From an uncultured Actinobacillus sp. (GTDB lineage: Bacteria; Pseudomonadota; Gammaproteobacteria; Enterobacterales; Pasteurellaceae), in the NCBI RefSeq assembly GCF_945915845.1, contig NZ_CAMEFX010000010.1, positions 1 to 59,126 on the forward strand: DNA of 59,126 nt, read 5' to 3'. The notes beneath the pieces were generated by a model. It saw only the letters and a list, made by a program, of their open reading frames with translations. It did not search any database and had not been told where the DNA came from. Shown here one piece after another: positions 18,230 to 27,813 of the stretch (its first letter is position 1; every line of letters begins with the position of its first letter). The position numbers were made by a program, and so were the translations under genes.

Positions 18230-19834
18230 ATGGAACATATCAAACAACTTATCGAGCAAGGCCGCGCCTCCTTAGGGATTGAATTAGGTTCTACACGAAT
18301 TAAGGCCGTGTTGATTAATGCAAGTGGAAATATTCTGGCTAGTGGTGTTTCCGATTGGGAAAACCGTTATGAAAATGGCATTTGGACATATAGCCAAGAT
18401 GAAATTTGGCAGGGTATTCAAACTGCATATAACAATCTCGCCAACCAAGTCAAAGAAACTTACCAAGTTAGTTTAAAACAATTGTCGGCAATTGGTATTA
18501 GTGCAATGATGCATGGCTATTTACCTTTTGATCAACAAGGTCATTTATTAACGCCATTTCGTACTTGGCGTAATAATATCACGCAAGAATCTTCTCAAAA
18601 ATTGACCGCACTTTTTAATTACAACATTCCTCAACGTTGGAGTATTTCGCATCTTTATCAGGCGATATTGAATAAAGAAGAACATGTGGAAAAGATCGAT
18701 TTTATTACCACATTAGCGGGTTATATTCATTGGCAATTAACTGGAAAAAAAGTATTAGGTGTAGGTGATGCATCAGGGATGTTCCCTATTGATCCGCAAA
18801 CAGGTTCTTATTATCAAACCATGCTTAATCAATTTTCGGAATTAGTGAGTCCAAATGTTTATCCATGGACCCTTGATAAAATCTTACCAACGGTCTTAGT
18901 TGCGGGAGAGCGCGCTGGGGAACTTACCGAGCAAGGCGCCAAATTATTAGATCCATCAGGTCAATTACAGCCAGGCATTCCATTCTGCCCACCAGAAGGT
19001 GATGCAGGAACAGGTATGGTAGCGACAAATAGTATCCGAGTGAATACAGGGAATATTTCTGCAGGGACGTCTGCTTTCGCCATGATAGTTTTAGAAAAAC
19101 CACTTTCTAACGTGTATGAACAATTAGATATGGTGACAACCCCAACAGGCAAGTTAGTTGCTATGGCTCATGCCAATAATTGCACATCAGATATTAATGC
19201 TTGGGTCAATCTTTTCGGTGAGAGCTTAAAAGCCTTTGGCGTTGATGTGAAACCCGATAAATTGTATGAAACGCTATTTCTTAAAGCCTTGGAAGGTGAA
19301 GCCCATTGTGGTCAGTTGCTGGCTTATGGCTTTTACTCTGGCGAACACGGAGTCGGACTCTCTGAAGGCTGCCCTATTTTCATGCACCCTGCCAATTCTC
19401 ATTTTACGTTGGCAAACTTTATGCGAACCCATTTATATAGTGCATTTGGGGCAATGAAATTAGGGGTGGATATTCTTATTCAACAGGAAAACGTTCAATT
19501 AACGCAAATATTGGGACATGGTGGAATTTTTAAAACACCGAATGTGGCTTCAAAAATCTTAGCGTCAGCGTTGAATGTACCCGTGGCTGTCATGAAAACA
19601 GCAAATGAAGGTGGTGCTTGGGGAATTGCATTATTAGCAAATTACATGGCGGCATATCAAACGGGGCAAACGCTAGAAGAATATTTAGATAATACAATTT
19701 TTGCGCAAGCAGAAATGACGTTATCTCAGCCCGATGCAGAAATCGCCAAAGGATATGAAGAATTTATTCAGTATTATCAGAAAGGTATCCCTATTGTGCA
19801 ATCAGCTGTCGATGCCTTACGTCATTCTATTTAA
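18230..19834 (+). CDS. araB: FGGY-family kinase acting as ribulokinase
   Basis: The 534-residue protein should phosphorylate L-ribulose at O5, as it sits between araC and araA. FGGY hallmarks are the phosphate loop IELGSTRIKAVLI, AIGISAMMHGYLP, GDASGMFPID, and the C-terminal ATP-site segments ISAGTSAFAMIV and LGHGGIFKTPNVASKILASAL. It does not resemble E. coli AraB: family landmarks such as GLDFGSDSVRAL and GVDSTGSTPAP are absent, and it looks more like the xylulokinase-related kinases that replace AraB in some Firmicutes and Bacteroidetes. The function is therefore inferred from operon position. An uptake signal occurs at 18605. Confidence 0.8.
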   Translation: MEHIKQLIEQGRASLGIELGSTRIKAVLINASGNILASGVSDWENRYENGIWTYSQDEIWQGIQTAYNNLANQVKETYQVSLKQLSAIGISAMMHGYLPFDQQGHLLTPFRTWRNNITQESSQKLTALFNYNIPQRWSISHLYQAILNKEEHVEKIDFITTLAGYIHWQLTGKKVLGVGDASGMFPIDPQTGSYYQTMLNQFSELVSPNVYPWTLDKILPTVLVAGERAGELTEQGAKLLDPSGQLQPGIPFCPPEGDAGTGMVATNSIRVNTGNISAGTSAFAMIVLEKPLSNVYEQLDMVTTPTGKLVAMAHANNCTSDINAWVNLFGESLKAFGVDVKPDKLYETLFLKALEGEAHCGQLLAYGFYSGEHGVGLSEGCPIFMHPANSHFTLANFMRTHLYSAFGAMKLGVDILIQQENVQLTQILGHGGIFKTPNVASKILASALNVPVAVMKTANEGGAWGIALLANYMAAYQTGQTLEEYLDNTIFAQAEMTLSQPDAEIAKGYEEFIQYYQKGIPIVQSAVDALRHSI

Positions 19835-19853
19835 AACGAAGTAGGAGAATCTT

Positions 19854-21341
19854 ATGGAATTTCTTAAAAAACTTGAAGTTTGGTTTGTTGTGGGTAGCCA
19901 AGATTTATATGGAGATGCGGCGCTTCAGCAAGTCAATGCGAATGCGGAACAAATTACTCAATATTTGAATAAACAAAACCCATTTATTCAAATTAAGCTT
20001 AAACCTTTAGCTACAACGCCAGAAGATATTTTAGCTATTTGCCAAGCGGCAAATTATGAAGAAAATTGTGTAGGGATCATTGCGTGGATGCATACATTTT
20101 CGCCAGCTAAAATGTGGATTGGTGGACTTACACGTTTAAATAAACCATTACTCCAATTTCATACACAGCTAAATAAAAATATTCCATGGAATGAAATTGA
20201 CATGGATTATATGAATTTACATCAAACGGCACATGGTGACCGTGAATTTGGTTTTATGGTTTCTCGTTTGCGTAAACCAAGAACCATTGTCGTTGGGCAT
20301 TGGCAAAGTGAAACTGTCAAACAAAAAATAGAGCGTTGGATGCGAGTTTTAGCCGCAATTTATGACCAACAACATCTTAAAGTGGCGCGTTTTGGCGATA
20401 ATATGCGCGAAGTTGCTGTGACAGAAGGGGATAAAGTTGAAGCGCAAATTAAATTTGGTTATAGCGTAAATGGTTATGGTGTATATCAATTAGCCAATAG
20501 TATTAATGCGGTTAAAGATGAAGATGTGGATAATCTAGTTAAGGAATATGAAAGAAGTTACCACTTAGTCGATAGCCTTAAACTTGGCGGAGAAAAACGC
20601 CAATCATTAATTGACTCGGCTCGTATTGAGTTAGGTTTAAAAGCATTTTTAGATAAAGGTGGGTTTAAAGCCTTTACGGATACCTTCCAAGACTTAAATG
20701 GTATTAAACAATTGCCTGGTTTAGCTGTGCAACGATTAATGGCGCAAGGATATGGATTTGGTGCTGAAGGTGACTGGAAAACCGCTGCATTAGTTCGCGC
20801 CATTAAAGTCATGAGTTATGGATTGCCAAATGGTTGCTCATTTATGGAAGATTATACTTATGATTTACAAGAAAATAATGAAGTGGTACTTGCTGCACAT
20901 ATGCTTGAAGTTTGTCCATCGATTGCAAAAGAGAAACCTGTTTTAGATATCAAGCCATTGGGTATTGGTGGCAAAGATGATCCTACACGCCTTATCTTTA
21001 CAGCCAAATCAGGCAAGGCGACAGCCTCTACCATTGTCGATTTAGGAAATCGTTTCCGCATGATTACTGCAGAATTACAAGCAGTAGATAAACCGCAAGA
21101 TATGCCAAATTTACCCGTAGGTCATGTATTTTGGAAGTTAGAACCCGATTTTGATACGGGTACTCAAGCTTGGATCTTGTCAGGTGGCGCGCACCATAAT
21201 GTCTTTAGTTTAGATATTGATGCAGATATGTTAAGAACATTTGCGGAATATTTTGGTATCGAATTTATCAATATTAATGCGAAAACTGAATTGGCAACAT
21301 TAAAAAATGAATTACGTTGGAATGATGTAGCCTATCGTTAA
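19854..21341 (+). CDS. araA: L-arabinose isomerase AraA
   Basis: AraA converts L-arabinose to L-ribulose in the cytosol with Mn. At 495 residues it has the family length. [11 protein letters not shown] at the N-terminus, [42 protein letters not shown], the adjacent [15 protein letters not shown], and [14 protein letters not shown] are all classic AraA segments; metal-binding glutamates and histidines fall in [15 protein letters not shown] and SGGAHHN. It begins 19 bp after the kinase with a GTAGGAGAA ribosome site and is followed by araD. Confidence 0.97.
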   Translation: MEFLKKLEVWFVVGSQDLYGDAALQQVNANAEQITQYLNKQNPFIQIKLKPLATTPEDILAICQAANYEENCVGIIAWMHTFSPAKMWIGGLTRLNKPLLQFHTQLNKNIPWNEIDMDYMNLHQTAHGDREFGFMVSRLRKPRTIVVGHWQSETVKQKIERWMRVLAAIYDQQHLKVARFGDNMREVAVTEGDKVEAQIKFGYSVNGYGVYQLANSINAVKDEDVDNLVKEYERSYHLVDSLKLGGEKRQSLIDSARIELGLKAFLDKGGFKAFTDTFQDLNGIKQLPGLAVQRLMAQGYGFGAEGDWKTAALVRAIKVMSYGLPNGCSFMEDYTYDLQENNEVVLAAHMLEVCPSIAKEKPVLDIKPLGIGGKDDPTRLIFTAKSGKATASTIVDLGNRFRMITAELQAVDKPQDMPNLPVGHVFWKLEPDFDTGTQAWILSGGAHHNVFSLDIDADMLRTFAEYFGIEFININAKTELATLKNELRWNDVAYR

Positions 21342-21348
21342 TTTTCCT

Positions 21349-21382
21349 AAAAGTGCGGTGAAATTTCGCCGCATTTTATTTT
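21349..21382 (+). terminator. Uptake-signal hairpin between araA and araD
   Basis: AAAAGTGCGGTGAAATTT is followed by an imperfect inverted copy ending CGCCGCATTTTATTTTT. One arm is a perfect uptake signal (21351-21359). The stem and T-rich tail form a weak terminator 8 bp after araA that may lower araD expression. Dual use of uptake signals as terminators is common in this family. Confidence 0.55.
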
Positions 21383-21396
21383 TCAGGAGGTCAAAA

Positions 21397-22089
21397 ATGT
21401 TAAAAGAACTCAGAGAAAAAGTACTTCAAGCTAATCTTAAATTGCCTAAATATAATTTGGTGACATTTACTTGGGGAAACGTGAGTGAAATCGACCGCAC
21501 TTTAGGCTTGATCGCGATTAAACCCTCTGGCGTAGATTATGAAACGATGACGGCAAATGACATTGTGATCGTGGATTTGCAAGGGAATATTGTATGGGGA
21601 AATAAGAAACCCTCTTCAGATACAGCTACCCATCTTGAGCTTTATCGCCAATTTGCTGATATTGGTGGAATTGTGCATACACATTCACGTCATGCGACAA
21701 TTTGGGCGCAAGCAGGTCAAGATTTAATTGCGGCTGGTACAACCCATGCGGATTATTTTTATGGTGCCATTCCTTGTACACGTTTATTAACTGATGATGA
21801 AATTCGAAATTCATATGAACTTCAAACAGGTAAGGTGATTGTAGAAACCTTTAGAACACGACATATTCAGCCACTGCAAGTGCCAGCTGTGTTAGTGCAG
21901 TCCCATGGTCCCTTTGTTTGGGGAACGGATGCCGATAATGCTGTCCATAATTCTGTTGTATTAGAGGAAATTGCCTATATGAACTTGTTTAGCCAGCAAG
22001 TTAATCCAACACTTTCTTCCATGCAACAAGTACTTTTGGATAAACATTACTTACGGAAGCATGGTGCTAATGCTTATTATGGTCAGTAA
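21397..22089 (+). CDS. araD: L-ribulose-5-phosphate 4-epimerase AraD
   Basis: AraD epimerises L-ribulose 5-phosphate to D-xylulose 5-phosphate, which enters the pentose phosphate pathway. It is a zinc class II aldolase-family enzyme of 230 residues. [31 protein letters not shown], the zinc ligands of [31 protein letters not shown] and [16 protein letters not shown] match E. coli AraD nearly throughout. Start 21397 is set by CAGGAGG at 21384-21390; the frame upstream runs through the hairpin. It is the last gene of the locus. Confidence 0.97.
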   Translation: MLKELREKVLQANLKLPKYNLVTFTWGNVSEIDRTLGLIAIKPSGVDYETMTANDIVIVDLQGNIVWGNKKPSSDTATHLELYRQFADIGGIVHTHSRHATIWAQAGQDLIAAGTTHADYFYGAIPCTRLLTDDEIRNSYELQTGKVIVETFRTRHIQPLQVPAVLVQSHGPFVWGTDADNAVHNSVVLEEIAYMNLFSQQVNPTLSSMQQVLLDKHYLRKHGANAYYGQ

Positions 22090-22354
22090 TGGACGGTGAG
22101 AAAAATGGCTGGCAAATGTATCTAATTTCTTAGATATTCTCTACATATAATGGATCTTATGAACCTAAATAGCCAAAGATGTATTTTATGTTCGTTTTAT
22201 CACTAACGGCACCGTTTTCTTTTTGACATTTTGATAGCTTGCACAGATTTTGCGGAGAATAGTATTTAGTGTAATAGACAAAATAGTTGCTATTACACTC
22301 AAAAGTACGGTGTTATGTAGAACTTGCACAAAGATTTAACCGATTGAAAACATT

Positions 22355-22394
22355 AAAATCCCTATTGAAATTTTCACTCAATAGGGATTTTTAT
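22355..22394 (+). terminator. Rho-independent terminator in the araD-tctC gap
   Basis: AAAATCCCTATTGA pairs with TCAATAGGGATTTTT across a 9-base loop and is followed by a T run. The stem is near perfect and reads well on either strand. Confidence 0.8.
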
Positions 22395-22587
22395 TATATG
22401 CTGAATTTAAAATCTAAGTACAATAAAACAAAGGGGCTTTCTCGTTGAAGACCCTGCTTTCAATGGTTCTGTTCCTCTTGTTTCCATTTTTTTCGCAAAT
22501 TCCCTATTCCTTTTTGTTTCTTAGTTTTAGTGGTTCTATACATTAGCTGATTATTATTTTTAAATTTCTACATTTTATATTTCAATC

Positions 22588-22603
22588 TGTGATACGGATC
22601 ACT
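22588..22603. promoter_or_regulatory. CRP site upstream of tctC
   Basis: TGTGATACGGATCACT matches the CRP consensus TGTGA-N6-TCACA at nine of ten core positions, 142 bp upstream of the tctC start. It suggests that the tripartite transporter is under catabolite control. Confidence 0.65.
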
Positions 22604-22744
22604 TTTTTTATGTGTGAAATATGCTATTAATAATATTACAAAAGTTTAATCAATGATCAAATGTTCAATTTAGGCATTGAATTAAATATTTTGTATATTA
22701 TTTAGCTATTTTATTTAACCAAATATTTATGTTAGGAGTAATTT

Positions 22745-23686
22745 ATGAAATTGAGAAAAACTTTCTTACTTGCAGTTTTTAGTGCAATTTCGATAAATGC
22801 ACATTCTTTCCCTACTCATTCCTTAGAAATTGTCACCCATTCGGGGGCTGGAGGAGGAACAGATTTAACCGCGCGTATGGTTGCAAGTCTTTCAGAGCCA
22901 ATTCTGGGTAAATCAATTTTGATAGTGAATAAGAAAGGCGGCGGCGGGATTCTTTCTTTAGATTATACTGCGGCTCAACCAGCTGATGGCTATACAATTT
23001 TAACCTACACTAGTGGACAAGCAGCAGAAATTAGCAAAGGGACATCAAAATTATCACTAAAAGACTTAATTCCTTTAGCAAGAGCAACTGATGATCCTCA
23101 GATTTTGATGAGCAAATGCGGTCGATTCAAAAATGGTGGTGAATTTATTGAAGCTCAAAAAATACATGCTTTGACTTACGGAACTACTCAGTTAGGTGGA
23201 ATTGATGATGTTTCAGCATTTGCATTTACGACAAAAGCCAAAATAAAAACGGCACAAGTCATTCCTTTTGATAGCGCTAATGAGATCGCAGTTCAAATTG
23301 TTGCTGGAGGGGTAGATGTTGGCGTTTTAAATTTAGGGGAAGCTAAAGTGCAAATTGAAGCTGGCCAGGTTTGCCCAATAGTTGTTTTAGCTGATGAAAG
23401 AATGAAAGCTTTACCTAATACCCAAACAGCTAAAGAGCTAGGTATCCCAGTAAGCTTATCAACAGTTCGGGGGTTTGTCGTAAAAGCAGGAACACCTGAT
23501 AATATTGTAAAAAAACTTGAAACTACTCTATTAGAAGCAATGGCTAAACCAGAGTTTCAACAATTCTTGAAAAATCAAGGGCTTGATGCTTCTTCTGTTG
23601 CTGGTAAGGATGTTTGGGGTAAGCAGTTAGAAGATACTGATAAAGAAATGTATAACTCATTAAAACAACTTGGCTTTATTCAATAA
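22745..23686 (+). CDS. Tripartite tricarboxylate transporter binding protein (TctC/Bug family)
   Basis: This periplasmic receptor has a signal peptide (MKLRKTFLLAVFSAISINAHS) and 313 residues. Bug-family features are the first beta strand LEIVTHSGAGGGTDLTARMV, the VNKKGGGGILSLDYTA loop that contacts the ligand carboxylate, and GTPDNIVKKLETTLLEAMAKPEFQQFLKNQG near the end. Bug proteins bind citrate, other carboxylates or unrelated acids; the ligand cannot be told here. The TctB and TctA genes follow with the same strand and tight spacing. A CRP site lies upstream at 22588. Confidence 0.88.
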   Translation: MKLRKTFLLAVFSAISINAHSFPTHSLEIVTHSGAGGGTDLTARMVASLSEPILGKSILIVNKKGGGGILSLDYTAAQPADGYTILTYTSGQAAEISKGTSKLSLKDLIPLARATDDPQILMSKCGRFKNGGEFIEAQKIHALTYGTTQLGGIDDVSAFAFTTKAKIKTAQVIPFDSANEIAVQIVAGGVDVGVLNLGEAKVQIEAGQVCPIVVLADERMKALPNTQTAKELGIPVSLSTVRGFVVKAGTPDNIVKKLETTLLEAMAKPEFQQFLKNQGLDASSVAGKDVWGKQLEDTDKEMYNSLKQLGFIQ

Positions 23687-23716
23687 TTAGAGTATAGGTT
23701 TGATTAGGAGGAATAT

Positions 23717-24175
23717 ATGAGAAGTAAGAGAGAACTTTGGGTTTGTTTAATTATTATATTATTGGCAAGTATTACAATTTATCTTGCTTCTCAGTTTAAA
23801 GACTTGCCTCCTATATTACAAAGAGGATTACAGCCATCAACTTTTCCTATTATATGTGCAACGATAATTATTATATTAGCTATTCAAATATGGTTACGAA
23901 GTAATATAAATCCAACAAATGAACATGAAATGTCATTTAATCATATAGTACTTAAAATGATGTTAATCTTTTTAGGGTTTATTTTGTTGTTATATATTGA
24001 TTTTTTCTTGGCTATTGCATTAACTACATTAGCTATTCATATACTATGGTCAAAGAAAGCGAGACTATCTTCTGTTATTTTATTAGGAGTGGTTCTCCCC
24101 ATTTTTATCTATTTATTATTTGGAATACTTTTAGATGTAAAATTTCCAAGTGGAATAATAAATTATTTACAATAG
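23717..24175 (+). CDS. Tripartite tricarboxylate transporter small membrane subunit (TctB)
   Basis: The 152-residue protein has four hydrophobic spans (residues about 7-25, 40-58, 74-100, 112-145), which is the TctB topology. The sequence itself is poorly conserved, so the assignment rests on size, topology and position between TctC and TctA genes. AGGAGG at 23706-23711 sets the start. Its role is to support the TctA channel. Confidence 0.85.
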   Translation: MRSKRELWVCLIIILLASITIYLASQFKDLPPILQRGLQPSTFPIICATIIIILAIQIWLRSNINPTNEHEMSFNHIVLKMMLIFLGFILLLYIDFFLAIALTTLAIHILWSKKARLSSVILLGVVLPIFIYLLFGILLDVKFPSGIINYLQ

Positions 24176-24184
24176 GTACAGATT

Positions 24185-25657
24185 ATGGAAACAGTATTTA
24201 TTGCATTAACTAATTTAGCTAATCTTCAATTATTAGCCTGGATCCTAATAGCTTCCATTGGTGGGATATTAATTGGCTCTCTTCCGGGTTTGAATGCAAC
24301 AACTGGAGTAGCATTAATTTTACCATTTACGATTACAATGGATCCTATCTCAGCTGCAACAATTATGTTAACTATATATTGTGCGGCAACATTTGCTGGT
24401 GCAATTACGGCAATTTTAATTAATACGCCTGGTACTTCTGCTAGCGCAACTACGTGTTTAGATGGTTATCCATTAGTACAGAAAGGAGAAGCCGGAAGAG
24501 CATTAGGAATTGCTGCTGTGTCATCAGGCATAGGGGGTGTTCTAAGTGTTATTTGTTTAATGATAGCTGCCCCATTACTTGCTAGCATTGCATATAAATT
24601 TGCGCCACCAGAATATTTAACTCTTACCATTTTTGCAATATCAATGTTGGCAACAGTGGGAAACAGTTCAGTGTTAAAAAATTTATTATCTGGTATGTTT
24701 GGTGTATTAATAGCCACAATAGGAGTAGATCCATTGACTACGGTTGATCGTTTTACATTTGGAATTGCCGCCTTATATGATGGCATTGATATAGTCCCAG
24801 TTATGATCGGTATATTCGGAATTAGTGAGCTATTTATACAAGCCTCAGTTTCAGCGCAATCTAAAGATCTTGTTCAAATTGACAAAATCAAGTTGCCAAC
24901 TTGGCTAGATTATAAGCGCATATGGAAAACTATTTTACGTTCTACTGGCTTGGGGACTTTCATCGGTATTTTACCTGCCGAAGGTGCAACAGTTGCATCT
25001 ATCGTTGGATATAATGAAGCTAAGCGCTGGTCTAAACATCCTGAAGAATTTGGCAAAGGTGCTATTGAGGGAATTGCAGGTTCAGAAGCCGCTAATAATG
25101 CTGCAACTGGGGGCTCTATGGTACCCAGCTTAGCTCTAGGAATTCCTGGCAGTCCAACTGCGGCAGTAATTTTAGCTGGGCTTATGGTTCATGGAATTAA
25201 TCCAGGGCCAAACCTTTTTATAGAAAAAGGTGAAATTGTTTACACAATCTTTTGGGCTATGCTTCTAGCAAATGTGATTTTCTTTTTTATTGGGCTATTT
25301 GGCGCCAAATTATTTGCTCGAGTAACATTCATTCCTACATCAATATTATGGCCGATAGTGTTTGTACTTTGTGTAGTAGGCTCATATGCTGTGAACTTAT
25401 CTATTGTTGATATTTATATATCACTAATTTTCGGCATATTAGGGTATTTCATGAGAATATTTGGATTTTCAGTTATACCAATGACAATCGGTTTAATTTT
25501 AGGTGGCGTTTTAGAGTTGAGATTGGGGCAAACTATAACAATGATAAAAGGTGATTGGTTCAGTATTTTGGAACGCCCAATTTCTGTATTCTTTATTCTT
25601 GCAACTATCTTAGCATTAATTATGCCAATGATAAGAAAGTACAATCAAAATAAATGA
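24185..25657 (+). CDS. Tripartite tricarboxylate transporter large permease (TctA)
   Basis: TctA is the ion-driven import channel of the system. The 490-residue protein has about twelve spans and the conserved family motifs GSLPGLNATTGVALILPFT, ITAILINTPGTSASATTCLDGYPL, GIGGVLSVICL, and the repeat-related motif GILPAEGATVASIVGYNEAKRWSKHPEEFGKGAIEGIAGSEAANNA (seen in pieces at residues 250-310), then SMVPSLALGIPGSPTAAVILAGL. It starts 9 bp after tctB and closes the operon. Substrate is unknown but likely a carboxylate. Confidence 0.92.
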   Translation: METVFIALTNLANLQLLAWILIASIGGILIGSLPGLNATTGVALILPFTITMDPISAATIMLTIYCAATFAGAITAILINTPGTSASATTCLDGYPLVQKGEAGRALGIAAVSSGIGGVLSVICLMIAAPLLASIAYKFAPPEYLTLTIFAISMLATVGNSSVLKNLLSGMFGVLIATIGVDPLTTVDRFTFGIAALYDGIDIVPVMIGIFGISELFIQASVSAQSKDLVQIDKIKLPTWLDYKRIWKTILRSTGLGTFIGILPAEGATVASIVGYNEAKRWSKHPEEFGKGAIEGIAGSEAANNAATGGSMVPSLALGIPGSPTAAVILAGLMVHGINPGPNLFIEKGEIVYTIFWAMLLANVIFFFIGLFGAKLFARVTFIPTSILWPIVFVLCVVGSYAVNLSIVDIYISLIFGILGYFMRIFGFSVIPMTIGLILGGVLELRLGQTITMIKGDWFSILERPISVFFILATILALIMPMIRKYNQNK

Positions 25658-25756
25658 AATATTTATTTTAAATATAAGAACTCAGGTGAAAACAAATTTA
25701 TTTTAAATTCTTATTAAGAATATAACCCATTAATACCACTGTTAGAAGGAAATATT

Positions 25757-26710
25757 ATGACAACACAATTAGACGCACTTAAACAAATGACCGTTGTGGT
25801 GGCTGATACCGGCGATATCGAAGCCATGAAACTTTATAAACCTCAAGATGCCACAACTAACCCATCTCTCATTTTAAGCGCATCGGCGTTACCGCAATAC
25901 GCTTCGCTTATCGATGATGCGGTGGCTTATGCAAAAGCGCAAAGTAGCGATAAAGCCCAGCAATTAATTGATGCCGAAGATAAATTGGCGGTGAATATCG
26001 GGTTAGAAATCTTAAAATTGGTTCCGGGACGTATTTCAACGGAAGTGGACGCACGCCTTTCTTACGACACTCAAGGTACCATTGAAAAAGCACGCAAAAT
26101 CATTCGCTTATATAATGAAGCCGGTGTTCCCAATGATCGTATTTTGATTAAAATCGCATCAACATGGCAAGGTATCCGTGCTGCTGAAATTCTTGAGAAA
26201 GAGAATATTAACTGTAACTTAACCCTATTATTCTCTCAAGCGCAGGCGCGCGCTTGTGCAGAAGCAGGCGTTTATTTAATTTCGCCATTTGTGGGGCGTA
26301 TTTTAGACTGGTATAAAGCCAATTCAGACAAAAAAGACTACGCACCGGCAGAAGATCCGGGTGTGATTTCTGTGACGCAAATCTACAACTACTACAAACA
26401 ATATGGCTATAACACGGTGGTTATGGGCGCAAGTTTCCGCAATGTCGGCGAAATCACTGAGCTTGCAGGTTGTGATCGCTTAACAATTTCACCGGCTTTA
26501 TTGAAAGAGTTACAAGAAAGCGAAGCGCCATTAGTGCGCAAATTGGACTACCAAGGCGAAGTGAAAGCCCGCCCTGCCCCAATGACTGAAAGCGAATTCT
26601 ATTGGGAACACAACGCAGATCCAATGGCCGTAGAAAAACTGGCTGACGGCATCCGTAAATTCGCTGCAGACATTGAAAAATTAGAAGCTATGTTGGCAGC
26701 GAAGTTGTAA
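25757..26710 (+). CDS. tal: Transaldolase
   Basis: Transaldolase moves a dihydroxyacetone unit between sedoheptulose 7-phosphate and glyceraldehyde 3-phosphate, producing or consuming erythrose 4-phosphate. The 317-residue protein has the subfamily 1 sequence: [24 protein letters not shown], the Schiff-base lysine in [34 protein letters not shown] and FVGRILDWY. Its position near arabinose and tetrose genes fits a supply route for pentose and tetrose phosphates. A GAAGGA site precedes ATG 25757 and a terminator follows. Confidence 0.97.
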   Translation: MTTQLDALKQMTVVVADTGDIEAMKLYKPQDATTNPSLILSASALPQYASLIDDAVAYAKAQSSDKAQQLIDAEDKLAVNIGLEILKLVPGRISTEVDARLSYDTQGTIEKARKIIRLYNEAGVPNDRILIKIASTWQGIRAAEILEKENINCNLTLLFSQAQARACAEAGVYLISPFVGRILDWYKANSDKKDYAPAEDPGVISVTQIYNYYKQYGYNTVVMGASFRNVGEITELAGCDRLTISPALLKELQESEAPLVRKLDYQGEVKARPAPMTESEFYWEHNADPMAVEKLADGIRKFAADIEKLEAMLAAKL

Positions 26711-26727
26711 TTTGTCGTTCAAGCTAC

Positions 26728-26757
26728 AAAGTGCGGTGAAAAATCACCGCATTTTTA
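26728..26757 (+). terminator. Uptake-signal terminator after tal
   Basis: AAAGTGCGGTGA pairs with TCACCGCATTTTT over a short A-rich loop. The left arm is a perfect uptake signal (26729-26737). A T run follows; it also sits downstream of the convergent AbiEii gene. Confidence 0.8.
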
Positions 26758-26800
26758 CGTGGTGTAATAGAAAAATTTCTTTTGATTAACTATAACTATT

Positions 26801-27805
26801 TTATGAATTTATTTTGAATTCAATTTCTTTTATTTTCTCAATAAGGTATTCAAAGCTAAAGCTAGAACTATCATAGATCATTCCTGCTTGGGTCATTGAA
26901 ACATAATCTTTCTTTAATTTAGTAATGGCATTTTCATTAGGTAATAGTTTAAATCTTTTATTTAAACAATCATGATAATTAGCATAACTTGCATTAAAGA
27001 AAATGGATTTATGCTCTACTACATCTTTTAGTAATTCAAAATCTTTAATTGCTAATTTACCTATATTTTGTTCATATAGTTTTACTAAATCGTACCAGTG
27101 TCTAGATAGGCGTTCAGCATTTTCTCTTAAACCACGATGACACTCAACATGAATTAATGTTGCTTTTTCCCAAAAAGTTCTTTGTGGTGATAAGACAACA
27201 ACATTTGGTTCAGGGAAAATAATTAACTCATTTTCATAAGCAATATCAGGTTTAATTATATGTAATTCGTTTGGATCAATGACATTTTTCCCACCTAACT
27301 CAATAAGTACTTCTTCTTTCATATATTGGTTTGCTTGAGCTGGGGATAGCACAGAGGGATAACTAATCCAAATTTTTTCACCTGATTCATCCGTTTTTAT
27401 TTCACAATGTTGAGGTAATTCCTGGAGAGCAGTTTGTAGTGCTGGCACAATCACTTGATCTCGATATTCCTTAGTATTCTTTTTTAGTGCTTCTGCTAAT
27501 AATTTAACTTTATTTTTGCTCATACCTAGATGGAATGATTTGGAAACTGGAAATGAGTGAAAATCTAACGTGATATCAATATCTTCTGAAAAACGATCAA
27601 TTGCCCCAAATACTTTTGATAAAGATGTGCCACCTTTAAATGCCATTGGGTGTTTATTGGGAATATTAAAAAGAATATCCAAAACTTTACATAACCAAAT
27701 ATCTTTTTCAAGAATTTTATCTCGCTTTGACAAATGATGGCTATAGTATTCCAGAAGTTCTCTTTGTTCATATTCTGCTAGATTAAAGTAGGATTCCTTT
27801 TCCAT
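26801..27805 (-). CDS. abiEii: AbiEii/AbiGii-type nucleotidyltransferase toxin
   Basis: The 334-residue protein carries the nucleotidyltransferase core of AbiEii toxins: FKGGTSLSKVFGAIDRF followed by SEDID (about residues 57-78), with the two metal-binding aspartates, then the conserved FWEKATLIHVECHRG segment and HWYDLVKLYE. AbiEii enzymes are the toxic half of type IV toxin-antitoxin and abortive-infection systems; related MenT toxins add nucleotides to tRNA 3' ends, so a tRNA target is plausible. It lies eight bases after its antitoxin gene. The pair separates tal from the pdxA2 cluster and looks like an inserted defence module. Confidence 0.88.
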   Translation of the reverse strand: MEKESYFNLAEYEQRELLEYYSHHLSKRDKILEKDIWLCKVLDILFNIPNKHPMAFKGGTSLSKVFGAIDRFSEDIDITLDFHSFPVSKSFHLGMSKNKVKLLAEALKKNTKEYRDQVIVPALQTALQELPQHCEIKTDESGEKIWISYPSVLSPAQANQYMKEEVLIELGGKNVIDPNELHIIKPDIAYENELIIFPEPNVVVLSPQRTFWEKATLIHVECHRGLRENAERLSRHWYDLVKLYEQNIGKLAIKDFELLKDVVEHKSIFFNASYANYHDCLNKRFKLLPNENAITKLKKDYVSMTQAGMIYDSSSFSFEYLIEKIKEIEFKINS

Positions 27806-27813
27806 TATATCCC

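Larger units (their letters stand above)
22090..22744. other. Gene-poor gap between araD and tctC
   Basis: In these 655 bases I see no coding region. They hold a strong hairpin terminator (22355-22394), a one-mismatch uptake signal (AAGTACGGT near 22303) and a CRP site (22588-22603). The terminator lies about 270 bases after araD with no gene before it, which suggests a deleted gene or a long araD 3' end. Confidence 0.6.
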
